Part shown: one piece after another, positions 9,211 through 20,377 of the stretch | How positions within the stretch are numbered: position 1 is the first letter of the stretch | How the letters are laid out: each line of letters opens with the position of its first letter | Assembly: GCF_002290085.1 (NCBI RefSeq) | Contig: NZ_CP023173.1 | Coordinates: forward strand, 124,001 to 188,000 | Direction of reading: 5' to 3' | DNA: 64,000 nucleotides | From: Mesoplasma chauliocola | GTDB lineage: Bacteria > Bacillota_I > Bacilli_A > Mycoplasmatales > Mycoplasmataceae | Position numbers and translations under genes: made by a program | Notes under the pieces: generated by a model | Told to the model about the DNA's origin: nothing | Databases searched by the model: none | What the model saw: the letters and a program-made list of their open reading frames with translations, nothing else

Positions 9211-9252
9211 TGAATATTATATTAATTTAAAAAATAATAAGGAGAAAACTAA

Positions 9253-11022
9253 ATGTCAAAAATTAAATTTATGGCACTTGGTGGACAAGATGAAAGAGGT
9301 AAAAATCTTTTTGTTTTAGACATAGACGATAACCTATTCATTTTAGATGCCGGTGTTAAATATCCTGATAAAGGAATTTTAGGTGTAGATATTGTTACAC
9401 CAAAACTAGATTATTTAAAAAATAATAAAAATAAAATTAAAGGAATCTTTTTAACAAACTCAGCAAGTTACAATATGGGCGCTGTTCCTTTCATTTTAAA
9501 AACAATGGACGTACCAGTTTATTGTAATGAAATTACTCAACTTGTAGGAAAAATTAAAATTTCAAGAATGCGCATTAAAAACACAAAAGATCAAAATTTT
9601 AAAGTTGTTAAAGATAAACAAATTATTGATTTTGGAAAAGTTAAAGTTGAAGTATTTAGAACAACTTCAGCATCACCTCAGTCATATGGTTATGCTTTCC
9701 ATACTGAAGAAGGGACTATTGTTTATGCTGGTGATTACATCATTGATGGAAAAGAGCAATCATATTTTTCAACAGACTTTAACCACATCAATGAAATTGG
9801 TAGAAAAGGTGTCTTAGCTTTAATAGCCGACAGTGAATATGCTTCAAGAAATGGATTTACTGTACCAAATCATAAAATTGAAAGTTTTATTTCTACTTCA
9901 TTTAAGGAAAAGAAAACTAAAATAGCAATTGGAATTTTTGAAGAAGATATTTTTAAATTAGGTGAAATTTGCATGGCGGCAAAGGAAAATAATCGTAAAA
10001 TAGCAGTTTATGGAAGAACAATGACAGAAATCTTAAAATCTAATTTAATTAATGAGAACTTACAAATAGCTCCAGAAGATATAATAACTGTTGATGAGTA
10101 TATGAAATCAGAAAACGGATTATTAATAATTTCAGGCACCGGTGATGTTTTATATTCTAAACTAGCTAAAATTGCCACAGGAAATGATGAAGTAGTTGAA
10201 TTTAGTGAAAAAGATTTAATTATTTTAGCAACACCTCCAGCTCCTGGGGTTGAAAAAAGACATGCCCAAATTTTAGATGAACTAGCTAGAACTGATGCTA
10301 GATTAATAGCTTTAAGTGATAGAAACATTTGAACAATGCACGCTTCATATGAAGACATTAAAGTTTTCACAAGTATGTTAAACCCAAAATATTTTATTCC
10401 TGTAAAGTCTTTATTTAAAGATTCTCTAAAAGCTGAAAAGGCAGCAATTGAAGCTGGTGTTAATGAAAGAAATATAATTATTGTTGATAACGGACAAGTT
10501 GTAAATATCTCAAAATCAAGTATTTCAATTACAGATAAGAAAATTGAAATAGGTAATTCTTATGTTGATCAAGCTGGAGTTGGCGATGTGGGTGCAATAG
10601 TATTGAATGAAAGAAAATTATTAGCAACTGATGGTGTTATGATAATTGGAGCAACTATTGATTCTAGAAATAAAGAATTAATTTCAATGATAGATACACA
10701 AATGCGTGGAGTTCTTTATATAAAAGAAGAAAATCCTATTTTCAAAATTATTCAAAAAGAAATAGAATCATTATTACAACAAGGTCAAAGCTTATTTAAA
10801 GAATCTCCAAATAAATATGATGTTAATGAAGTTAAAAAAGATATTGCAAATAAAGTCAAAAATTTAATTAAGCAAGAATCAGGCAAACAACCAATTGTGC
10901 TTGTTATTGTAAATGAATATGATGGTAAAGACTATGTCTTTAAACCAAGAAACAATAAGAATATCTATAGAAACAATAATTCAAAAACTAATAATAACAA
11001 TAATAAAAACGGATCAAATTAA
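9253..11022 (+). CDS. RNase J-family protein, catalytic residues lost
   Basis: The product is 589 residues and aligns along the whole length of RNase J: metallo-beta-lactamase part, beta-CASP part and C-terminal domain. The ALGGQDERGKN start matches the family's ALGGxxExGKN. The metal-binding HxHxDH motif, however, is NSASYN (residues 69-74); the later His of RTTHSIPDS is Ser (RTTSASPQS); the HTSGH and PIHGEY histidines are missing (MHASYED, PVKSLF). Only the Asp of GDY remains. So it is probably not a nuclease by itself; in Firmicutes RNase J1 and J2 form a complex, and this may be the non-catalytic partner. AAGGAG precedes the ATG. The Asn-rich tail (about 575-589) is low complexity. Confidence 0.88.
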
Positions 11023-11036
11023 TTAATCCGTTTTTT
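11006..11036. terminator. bidirectional terminator between rnj and the minus-strand gene
   Basis: AAAACGGAT and ATCCGTTTT arms with an 11-base loop; T run on the right and A run on the left, so it can work for both converging genes. The left arm lies in the last codons of the RNase J-like gene. Confidence 0.8.
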
Positions 11037-11039
11037 ACT

Positions 11040-11540
11040 TTATATACAATACATAACAATTGTAAAAATAATAATTAGCATTAAACTTAAAGTTATTGTA
11101 TTTCTTCATTTTAATATAATTGCTTCTTCTTTTGAATAAGTTTTTTGATATCTTAATCTCTTGTCATTGAAGTGATTAATAGCTTTTTTATTTCTAATAT
11201 AGTTAATTATAAATATGATTAATATTAATAAAAATAAATAACCAGTTGCTACAAATGCAGTTGCTTTCATAAAGTCTGATTCAATTTGCCCTGTTGCGCT
11301 TGCACTATCTTTTAATGCATAACCTAAACCAAAACTTAACCCAATTCCAAGTAAAGTAACACCTATGATTGCTATTCAACTATATCAAGACAATTTTTTG
11401 TTTTCTCTTCAATTTTTTAACTTTGTGTAGTTTTCCGCTGCATATATATCACTATTTAATTCTTTATTTACATTTTCATAATGCTTGTCTAAACCTTCTT
11501 TTCTTAATTTTTTAAGGTTTTTTAATTCATTTTTAGCCAT
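11040..11540 (-). CDS. small membrane protein of unknown function
   Basis: The product is 166 residues, visible only when UGA is read as Trp (four UGA codons). It starts MAKNELKNLKKLRKEG with a charged N-terminal region of about 50 residues, then three hydrophobic segments: about 53-76 (IAIIGVTLLGIGLSFGLGYA), 93-113 (AFVATGYLFLLILIIFIINY) and 149-166 at the C-terminus. AGGAGAAATT precedes the ATG. It is transcribed away from the opp operon, with a possible -10 (TATAAT on this strand, 11599-11594). I do not recognise the family; codon use looks like its neighbours. It is one of three minus-strand genes in the window. Confidence 0.85.
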
Positions 11541-11555
11541 AATTTCTCCTTTCAA

Positions 11556-11584
11556 TTGACATCTATACTCTTTTAGTTTATCAT
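11556..11584 (+). promoter_or_regulatory. promoter of the opp operon
   Basis: A consensus TTGACA (11556-11561) is followed after 17 bases by TATCAT (11579-11584). Start would be near 11591, about 27 bases before the oppB GTG. Confidence 0.7.
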
Positions 11585-11617
11585 ATTAAAAATATTATAT
11601 ATAAGGAGGTTATTACC

Positions 11618-12949
11618 GTGAATAAGACAAAAAACAACAGCACTTTAAAAAACTTTAATTTAGATTTACTAGATTTAGACCTAAATGAAGAGTTAATTTA
11701 TGCACAACCAACATTTTTAAGAACAGCTTCTTATAAGTTTGAAGAACTAAAAGAAGAGACTTCGAAATATTTCAGAAGACATCCATTAATTGGATATTCT
11801 TTTAAAAGAATATTTTATGGTTTATTAACTTTAATCATAAGTATTGCTATAGTTTTCTTTTTAGTTAACTTTGTAACTGATGATTCGTCATATTTACCAG
11901 ATGTAAGTGAACTAGGGAAAATGGGTATTGGTACATCAGGGCCTAAATATGATGCTTACTTACAAACAAGACTTGAACTTTTTGGTGTAAATGGTTCAGC
12001 AATTGAAAGATTGTTAAGATATTTTAAAAATATAATACCTTTTATTCCTAAAAAAGTATTAGTAGATCAAAAAGTTTTATTCCCAGAAACTCTTCCTTCT
12101 ATTGAAGCAGGTTGAATTAATTCAGCCATTGAGAATGGATTAACTTATGAAGGAATGGTTTCAATTTACGGAGCAGATTTAATGTCACAAATTACAATTA
12201 TAGCTTCATATAAAACTGTCTGAGTTAATCTTGGAGTTGTTAAAGCTAGTGCTTTAGGAATGCCAGGTTCAACAGAAGTAACAACATTGTTTGCTTCTGC
12301 TATTCCATATTCATTTGCAATTGGAAGTATTGCTGTTATTTTCTCTTACTTAATTGGTATACCACTAGGAATTGAAGCAGCAAAAAGAAAAGGTAAAACA
12401 ACTGATGCTGCAATTAATGGAACTTCAACTTTCTTATTAGCAGTTCCATCACTTGTTATTGTTATTGCTGTTTATTTAACTTCAATTTTAGTATTTGGTC
12501 ATTCAGCAATTTTTACATCAGGATCATTTTGAACAAGATTTTGACCAGTTGTTGCTTTAATTTTATTAATGGCGCCAACAACTATAATCATGACTAGACG
12601 TTATGTTGTTGATGAAATGACTGCTGATTATACAAAATTTGCATATGCAAAAGGTTTAGGTGAAACAAAAGTTTTCTACATTCATATTTTTAGAAATGCA
12701 GGTGTAAGAATTTTACGTGAACTGCCTCTAGATTTAGCAATTACATTATTTGGTGCCTCAATTTTAACTGAAAAACAATGAAACATACCAGGTATGTCAC
12801 AATTGATTATTGCAGGAGTTAATAATAGAGATTCATTCGTTATTTTAGCATTTATTACATTTGCATCATTAGTTAAAATTGCTGCATCATTAGTTTCAGA
12901 TTTATTCATGGTTTTAATGGACCCAAGAGTAAAATTGAGTGGAAGATAG
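11618..12949 (+). CDS. oppB: oligopeptide ABC transporter permease OppB
   Basis: The product is 443 residues and starts with GTG; AAGGAGGT seven bases upstream supports this. OppB proteins are normally about 310 residues. The extra length is a 65-residue hydrophilic N-terminus and a long loop between the first membrane helix (about 69-92) and the rest. The C-terminal half carries the BPD-type permease domain: helices near 225-250, 265-290 and 305-325, and the EAA loop (DYTKFAYAKGLGETKVFYIHIFRN, split here as YTKFAYAKGLGE) that contacts the ATPases, ending DPRVKLSGR. Six UGA Trp codons are read through. It forms the channel with OppC. Confidence 0.93.
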
Positions 12950-12965
12950 AAAGGAATAATAAAAT

Positions 12966-13937
12966 ATGACAAATATCGATAAAGAAAAATTTGAAAAAGA
13001 AAATAAAATAAATTTTGATGAAATTGATCAGGCAATGTTTGAAATTGTTCAAGAACAAACAAGTGAAAGTGAAAGACTTAGTTCAAAACCATATAGTTAT
13101 TGAAAATCAGTATTCAAACTATTAGTAACTTCTCCAACTTTTATGATTTCATTGTTTATATTGGTTGCAATTTTACTTTTAGCTTTTATTGTTCCTGAAG
13201 TTACAAATTATAAAAACACATCAAGTACATTAGTTGATCCTCAACTGCCATCATGAGAACATATTTTTGGAATTGGTATGAATGGTGAAGATCTGTTTTC
13301 AAGAGTTTGAGCTGGAACAAGAACAACCTTAATGTTTGCTTTCTTAATTGCATTTATTCAAGTTGTTGTTGGAGTTGTTTTAGGTTCAATTTGGGGTTAC
13401 TTTAGAAAATCAGATTTAATTTTTATTCAAGTAGCAAGTATTATTACAATTGTTCCTCAATTTATTCTGTTATTATTAATGGTTTTCTTGTTTAATAGTA
13501 AAGGTTATTGAGTAATTGTTTTTGCTATTTCTCTTCAAGCATGAGTAGGTATTGCTCAAATGGTTAGGGTTCAAGTTATGTTAGTAAAAAATACTGACTA
13601 TAATACTGCCTCAGTAAGTTTAGGTTCAAGTTCATACAGAATTATAAACAAAAACATTATGCCAAAGATTTTACCCGTGATTGTTCAAACTGCTGCATTT
13701 GCAATTCCAACTGCAATTTCAATTGAAGCATCACTTGCATATTTAGCATTTGATTTTATACCAGAAGGACAAACTTCATTAGGTCAAATTTTAAATCAAG
13801 TTATGAACGAAACTAAATGACAAATTTATCCAAACTTGTTAATTGCTCCAATGGGAGTTATTATGACAGTTTCAGTTGTATTCTTCTTAGCTGCAAGAGT
13901 ATTTGCTGACTCATTAGATCCAAAAAATCATAGATAG
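12966..13937 (+). CDS. oppC: oligopeptide ABC transporter permease OppC
   Basis: The product is 323 residues, close to family length. A cytoplasmic N-terminus of about 50 residues is followed by a membrane helix (ISLFILVAILLLAFIVPEV), then the typical OppC segment HIFGIGMNGEDLFSRVWAGTRTTL, further helices and the EAA loop (TDYNTASVSLGSSSYRIINKNIMP, in part ASVSLGSSSYRII), ending ADSLDPKNHR as OppC proteins usually do. It pairs with OppB in the membrane. AAAGGAATAAT precedes the ATG; the gap to oppB is 16 bases and to oppD 12. Confidence 0.95.
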
Positions 13938-13949
13938 GAGAACGACTTT

Positions 13950-15518
13950 ATGGCAATAAATAAAGAAAAAATTATTTCTCTTCAAGACGTTGTTGTTAAA
14001 TTCAACGTTCGTGGAAGAATGTTAACAGCTATTAGAAACGTTTCTTTTGATATTTATGATGGAGAAACAATTGCTATTGTTGGAGAATCTGGATCAGGTA
14101 AATCAGTTTTAACTAAAACATTGACTAATATGCTAGAAAGTAATGGTTATATTTCAAATGGAACAATTATGTATTATCCAACTGAAGAATCAAAAAATAA
14201 CTCCGAAACAGCTATTAGAGAAGATGTTAATTTAGTTAATTATCACAAAGGTTCATTAACAAATGATGTAAGAAGAAAAATTAAAAAAAGCAATTACAAA
14301 ACAATAAAAAATGCAAAAATTCGCTTGGAAGCTTTAAACGCTCGTTTAGGAGTAAAAGGTGTTGATACTGATGAAACACTGTTAAAAATTAAAGAAGAAA
14401 GTGAAATTATTCATGATGCATATTTTGAATTATCAACATTTTCAAGATTAAGAAAAAGAACAGTTTTACGTTTAACACCAATAATGAAAGAAATAACTTC
14501 AAAAAAAATAGATTTATCTTTAATTAAAGGTAGAAACATTTTAGCAGCATTAAGAATTTTATCAGAACAAGAATTTTTAACAGACTTTGAATTAAATTTA
14601 AAACATGTTTTAGATAAATTAAAAAATGCTGAAAAAGTTGAAGAACATGAAGTTAATGCTTTATTAGTTGCTTGAAAATTTCAAACCAGACTAAGTTGAT
14701 TAAATAAAAAAGAAGCTATTAAAAAGTTAAAGCAAGTTAGAGGGGGAACAATTGCAACAATTTTCCAAGATCCGATGACTTCATTAAACCCTTTATTAAG
14801 CGTAGGATTTCAAATTTCAGAAGCAATTAGATTACACAATAAAGTTTCTAGACATGCTGCAAAAGAACAAGCAATTGAATTAATGAATAAAGTGGGGATT
14901 CCAAATGCTGAAAAGCGTTATCATGATATTCCAGGAAAATATTCTGGAGGAATGAGACAACGTATTGTTATTGCTATTGCACTAGCATGTAAACCAAAGG
15001 TTCTTATTTGTGATGAACCTACAACTGCACTTGATGTTACAATTCAAGCTCAAATTTTAGAATTAATTAAAGAACTTAAAAAAGAGTTTAATTTAACTGT
15101 AATCTTTATTACTCACGATTTAGGTGTAGTTGCTAACGTCGCAGATCGTGTTGCAGTATTATATGCTGGACAAATTATTGAATATGGAACAGTTAAAGAT
15201 ATTTTCTTTGATTCAAGACATCCATATACATGAGCATTATTATCATCATTACCTCAATTAGGTACAAAAGGTGAAGAGTTATTTGCTATTACTGGAACAC
15301 CACCAAGTTTATTTAATAAAATTAAAGGTGATGCATTTGCACCAAGAAATAAATATGCTTTAGCAATTGATTTCGAGTATAACCCACCGATGTTTGAAAT
15401 TAGTAAAACTCATGGAGCCAGAACATGATTGTTAGACCCAAGAGCACCTAAAGTTCAAAAACCTAAAATGTTAGATAATTTAAAAGAAGCAGTAAGCGAA
15501 GCGAAGGTAGGTGAATAG
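13950..15518 (+). CDS. oppD: oligopeptide ABC transporter ATPase OppD with large insertion
   Basis: The product is 522 residues against about 330-350 for usual OppD. Walker A GESGSGKS is at 45-52, the Q-loop Gln at 273 (IFQDPMTS), signature SGGMRQR from 332, Walker B with Asp355 (ICDEPTT), H-loop in FITHDLG, and the C-terminal OppD/F extension ([15 protein letters not shown]). The 220 residues between Walker A and Q-loop replace the usual 55 or so; the extra 165 are charged and mostly helical. The order of motifs is intact, so activity is likely kept. It hydrolyses ATP to drive peptide import together with OppF. Four UGA Trp codons occur. Confidence 0.94.
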
Positions 15519-15519
15519 T

Positions 15520-17376
15520 ATGGCTAAACAATCACTTTTAAAAGTACGTGATCTATTAATTGAGTATGGTCATGGTAAAAACAAAGTTTCAGCTGTTAAA
15601 GAAGTATCTTTTGATATTTATAAAGGAGAAACTTTTGGATTAGTTGGTGAATCTGGTTCAGGTAAGTCAACAATTGGTAAAGCATTAATGGGAATTGAAC
15701 CAATTAATGATGGAACAATTTACTATCAAGATACTTTAGCTTTTGGTAAAACACCTAACCTAATTAAAATGAATGAAAAAATGGAACACCATGTTAAAGT
15801 TATGAAACTTAATCAAACAGCTATTACTAAAGCTTTAGAAATTTATGCAGAAGATTACAAACGTGTTTATTTTAAATATATTGAAGGTAAATACTATGAT
15901 TTAAAATCAAAAGAAACAGTAGAATATTCTGATAATAAAATTAGAAAAATCGAAGAAGGTTTAGATTTAAAAGATCATAAATTAGTTTCAAAGTCAAAAG
16001 ACCCAAAACTTAAGTTAGTTGAAGATGCTGTTAAAGAAATTATTAAAAGAATTTTAAAACTTTATAAGCTTCAAGATAAATCACTAGCATTATTAAAAAT
16101 GTTAAAAAAAGATGAAATTATAAATGTTGATTTACTAAAAAAAGTAACTGAATTACATACAAGAACTAATAAATTAACTTTAAAAATTAGAAAATCTGAA
16201 TCTAAAATGTATTTAACAATTCAAGAAATTGAAAAAGTTAGAAATGATGTTAGAAAAGGCAAATATAAATCAGTTAAAAGATTCTTCTTTGACTTAGGAA
16301 AATTATTAGAAGCTTTAATTTCTGAACACAAATTAGTTTCACCAATGATTTCTGAGTTAAAACAAGCTCAAAAATTAAGTTCAGCTTTAGTTTCAAAAGG
16401 CTCAAGTAAAAAAGAATGGTCTAAATGAATTAATGAAAAATTTTCTAAAACAACTGATGAGCAAAAATTAATTGAATTAGAACAAATAAAAGAATTAATG
16501 ACAATGGAAAACATTCAAAAAACTTTAGAAAGTTCTCCTAAATACAAATTACCAACAAGTTCAGAAAAACATGAATTAAAAAAACAAATGCAAATGATTT
16601 TTCAAGATCCAGCTTCATCGTTGAATGACAGAATGCCAGTTGAAGAAATTATTGCAGAAGGCTTAGATAATTTTCCTGAATTATACAAAAATGAATTTGC
16701 GGCCCAAACATACATTGAATGATTTGAATTAAATAATCCAGACAAAATTGGAATGATTACTTTAGAAAATATTAAATATAATAAAGTAAAACAATTTTTA
16801 ATTTTACAGTTATTGACAACTGTTGGAATGCTACCGGAACACTTATCACGTTATCCTCATGAATTTTCTGGTGGTCAACGTCAGCGTATTGGTATTGCTA
16901 GAGCACTAATTATGAAACCTTCATTTGTTGTGTGTGATGAACCAATTTCAGCACTTGATGTTTCAATTAGAGCGCAAGTTATTAACTTACTATCTAAATT
17001 TCAATTAGAATTTGACTTAACATATATTTTTATTGCCCATGATTTAAGTGTTGTTAGATTTATTGCTAATAGAATTGCAGTTATTTATAGAGGAGATATA
17101 GTTGAATTAGCTGATGCTGATGAATTATTTAATAATCCATTGCATCCCTATACAAAATCTCTATTATCAGCTGTGCCTTTACCAGACCCAGAATTAGAGA
17201 AAAAGAAAAAAAGCATTAAATATGATCCTGAAGCAGAGCATTTTGACTATATTACAGATTCTCCTAAATGAAGAGAAATTGAAAAAGGTCACTTCATTTT
17301 GGCAAATGAAAGAGAAGCATTAGAAATTAAAAATCAAAAGAAAAAAAATAAAAAAGTTACACAGAAGGGGGCTTAA
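15520..17376 (+). CDS. oppF: oligopeptide ABC transporter ATPase OppF with very large insertion
   Basis: The product is 618 residues; OppF is normally about 310-330. Walker A GESGSGKS lies at 43-50, the Q-loop Gln at 362 (IFQDPASS), signature SGGQRQR from 450, Walker B VVCDEPIS and the H-loop IAHDLSVV. The roughly 255 additional residues between Walker A and the Q-loop are rich in Lys, Leu and Glu and look like long helices or coiled coil. A second smaller insertion lies before the signature ([19 protein letters not shown]). The start at ATG 15520 follows AAGGTAGGTG inside oppD; the genes are one base apart. Four UGA Trp codons. Confidence 0.94.
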
Positions 17377-17378
17377 TT

Positions 17379-20291
17379 ATGAGAAAACTACTTAGTATAA
17401 TTGCCGCAACAACTTTAATTGGAACTGCAAGTTCAACTTTAGTTTCATGTGGAATATCTAAAGAAAAATTAATGGCTAGAAAAGTTAATACAAAAGAGTA
17501 TAAAGGTTTTTTACAATCAGCAATTAATACATGATCTCCAGGTTCAAGTAACCAATCTTCTGATTCATTAGTTCTTGAAAATTTATATGATGGACTAATA
17601 ACACCTTCTTCAAATTCAACAACTTTTGAAGGCCAAATGGCTGACTGATGAGGACATGATGAAGAAGGTAAAAACTACTACTTTCATTTAAGAGATAAAC
17701 CGCAAGGAACAACAGGAATACCTAAGTGAACAAAAGTAAGAAACGGTAAAATACTTGGAACAGAAGATGTAAAAGCAATGGACTTTTATAATGCATTTAG
17801 ATTTACTTTTAACCCAAATTCATCTGCTGATGGAGCAGAACCAACAAATAGTTTATTTAAATATGGAAATGATTTAAGCAATTTTTTAACTGATATTTCT
17901 ACTTATGATCAAGCTAACCATGATTCTAAATACTTTGGAAGAACAACAAGTGAAGGTGGAACTTCTAATATTGGAAAAGAGGCTGTTTCAACTAAATATT
18001 TTGATATTCTAGTAATGTTAGTTAACCTTTGATCTGGAAAAGAAGAAAATTCTTCAGAAGCTCAAAAATTAAAATCAATTTTTGATGTTAATCTTAGAGA
18101 CCATGAAATAAAAGATGCATCTGGAGCAACTAAATATAAACCCATTCCAGCTTTTGAAGAAGCTATTATTGAAATGCAAAAGTACTATGCAAATGATAAA
18201 TTTAATAACCTTGTTATTGATAGTGCTGAAAATGGTGGGATGATGTCGGTTTCTGAAACTTCAAAAACTATTGGTAGTCACGAATATAATATTAGATATA
18301 CTTTAGATTCTCCATCAACATCATTTTTCCAATCTGCAGTTGGTTATGGCTCAATGAAACCACTTCCATTTTTTGCAGTTGAACATGAGGGTAGAGGTTG
18401 ATATAATTTTTCTAAAAAATATGAACCAAATGCAAGTGAAATGTGATATAGTGGAGCTTACTATGTGCAATCTCATCAACCAACATCAAACACAGTATTA
18501 GTTAAAAACCCTAACTATTTCCAAGCAGATAGAACATACATTGAAAAAGCAACATACACTTTAATAAGAGGTAGTTCTGTTGATTCAAATAGATTATGAT
18601 TTGAAGGTGGAGATGCAACAGAAGTTGCCATTTCACCAAATGATGACATGGGTTGAAAAAAATATGTAGGTGATGACTACAATTCTGATGAGCAATCATT
18701 TGCTTTTACAGGAACACATGCAACATCAACAATTCCTAGTCAATATACTTTTACAACATTCTATAACTATGGAAGATTAAATAGTAATACAGAAATAAGA
18801 AAATCATCATTAGCACTTGCTCAGAAATCAGTAAGATTTTACTTAAATTATTTTATGCAAAGAACTCAGTACCCAGCTTATGTAGCAGGGAAATTAGATA
18901 ATGATTCTAACACAAAAGAGTCACTTGCATGAGACGGGAATAATAATGTTAAAACTAGAAATTCAACATTATTAAGAAACACTTTTACTCTTCCAAGACT
19001 TGCAGTTAATGAAGATACAGAATCAAATGTTGAAGCAGCTGCAGAAATAAATGGAGTTAGTACAAAAGACTATACAATTCAAAACATAGGTGGAGAATAC
19101 AATAAAATGTATGGTATTGAAAATCCTCTTTTAGAAGATACAAACAGTACAAATTCTGTTGAAAATAGTCAAACAAGATTTGATGTTTTGGTTAATGCAT
19201 TGGATGATAAATCAGATGAAGATTTAATGAAAGAATTTTATGAAGAACACTTTGGATCATTAACTGATGGTAATGATGCATTTTATCAAAATGATTTAAT
19301 GGCTATTAGTATCTTTACTGATCTAAACGGAAATCTTAAAACAGGTTATGAAGATTTATTAAAAGAATTTGCAAATGAAGCATTAGCCACAATTAAAGAT
19401 ATTAACAAATATCCAAATGATGCTTCAGCACAAAAAAACATTGATAAACAACATGAGTATAAAAAAGGTGAAATTTTAGGTAAAGCAGTTAGAAAAGATC
19501 TTGAAAGTAAAAAAATAATTAATACAGGCGAACAAATTGAAATTGAATGATTATTAAATGGGGATTCAAGAATGACTTTAAATCCTAGAGTTAGATATAT
19601 AATTGATCAATTTAATATTTCAGTTAATAATGGTCAAATTAATGGAACACAAAGTCCAATAAGACTTAAAGCTGTTGATACAAATGATATTGAAGATTAT
19701 AAAGCTAAATCAAGAGCTGGCGAATTTGATATTTATGTAAGTGGTTGAGGACCTGACTATACTGATCCATATAACTTCTTACAAACTTTAACTTTTGGTG
19801 GAGCATATGATGTTTATACAAAAATGTCTTCAGTTATTTCAAAAGTTAGCGAAAGTGGAGCAGAAATGAATTCAGCATTTTCATCTTATAAAACAGCTTA
19901 TGATGAATTAGCTACTGCAACTTTTAAATATGGTGTTATTGCTGAGCAAGCAAGACTTGAAGGAGATTTAACAAAAAGATTAAATCTACTTGGTCAAGCT
20001 GAATCAAATGCTTTATATAACTATGGATTAACAACTCCACTATATAATAAAACTCCAATTAAAACTATTATGCTTTCATATATTGATCCTTTCACAAGAT
20101 CAAATTATATTGCAGGTAGTTCAAATAATAGATTATTTGGTGTTAAAATGATTGAATCATTATGAACTAAAGAAGAATACTTAGCGGCAGAAAAGCAATT
20201 TAACCTTGGTGTTGACGCTGTAGGCCAAAAAGTTGAGTATACAAGACTATATACATATGATCTGACTTCTAATAGTGTAGTTAAAAAATAA
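17379..20291 (+). CDS. oppA: oligopeptide-binding lipoprotein OppA
   Basis: The product is 970 residues, much larger than bacterial OppA (about 540), as in other mollicutes. The lipoprotein signal MRKLLSIIAATTLIGTASS ends in lipobox LVSC with Cys24. The N-terminal region SSDSLVLENLYDGLITP and the later YVSGWGPDYTDPYNFLQT-type segment (GWGPDYTDPYNF near residue 790) are typical of solute-binding protein family 5. It catches peptides outside the membrane and hands them to OppBC. The TAA of oppF is two bases upstream and AAGGGGG precedes the ATG. The last gene of the opp operon. About a dozen UGA Trp codons. Confidence 0.92.
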
Positions 20292-20300
20292 ACGACTATA

Positions 20301-20330
20301 AGTGTAATAGTATTTGCTATTACATTTTTT
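20301..20330 (+). terminator. intrinsic terminator after oppA
   Basis: Arms AGTGTAATAG and CTATTACATT with loop TATTTG, then six T. It closes the opp operon. Confidence 0.85.
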
Positions 20331-20347
20331 ATATTTAATAAAATTGG

Positions 20348-20353
20348 TATAAT
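20348..20353 (+). promoter_or_regulatory. probable -10 box for ftsK
   Basis: TATAAT lies 25 bases before the ftsK start, just past the oppA terminator. No convincing -35 is seen; the T run of the terminator is at the right distance. Confidence 0.4.
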
Positions 20354-20377
20354 TATAATATTGCAAAGGGTGAAATA

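Noticed and set aside
9605-9817. A 70-codon second frame inside the RNase J-like gene
   Set aside because: It overlaps conserved coding sequence in another frame, with no ribosome site and a leucine-rich composition typical of shadows.
17940-18000. Walker A-like ATP site in OppA (GGTSNIGKEA), since the Mycoplasma hominis OppA is reported as an ecto-ATPase
   Set aside because: The Ser/Thr after the Lys is missing and no matching Walker B was found; the resemblance is too weak.
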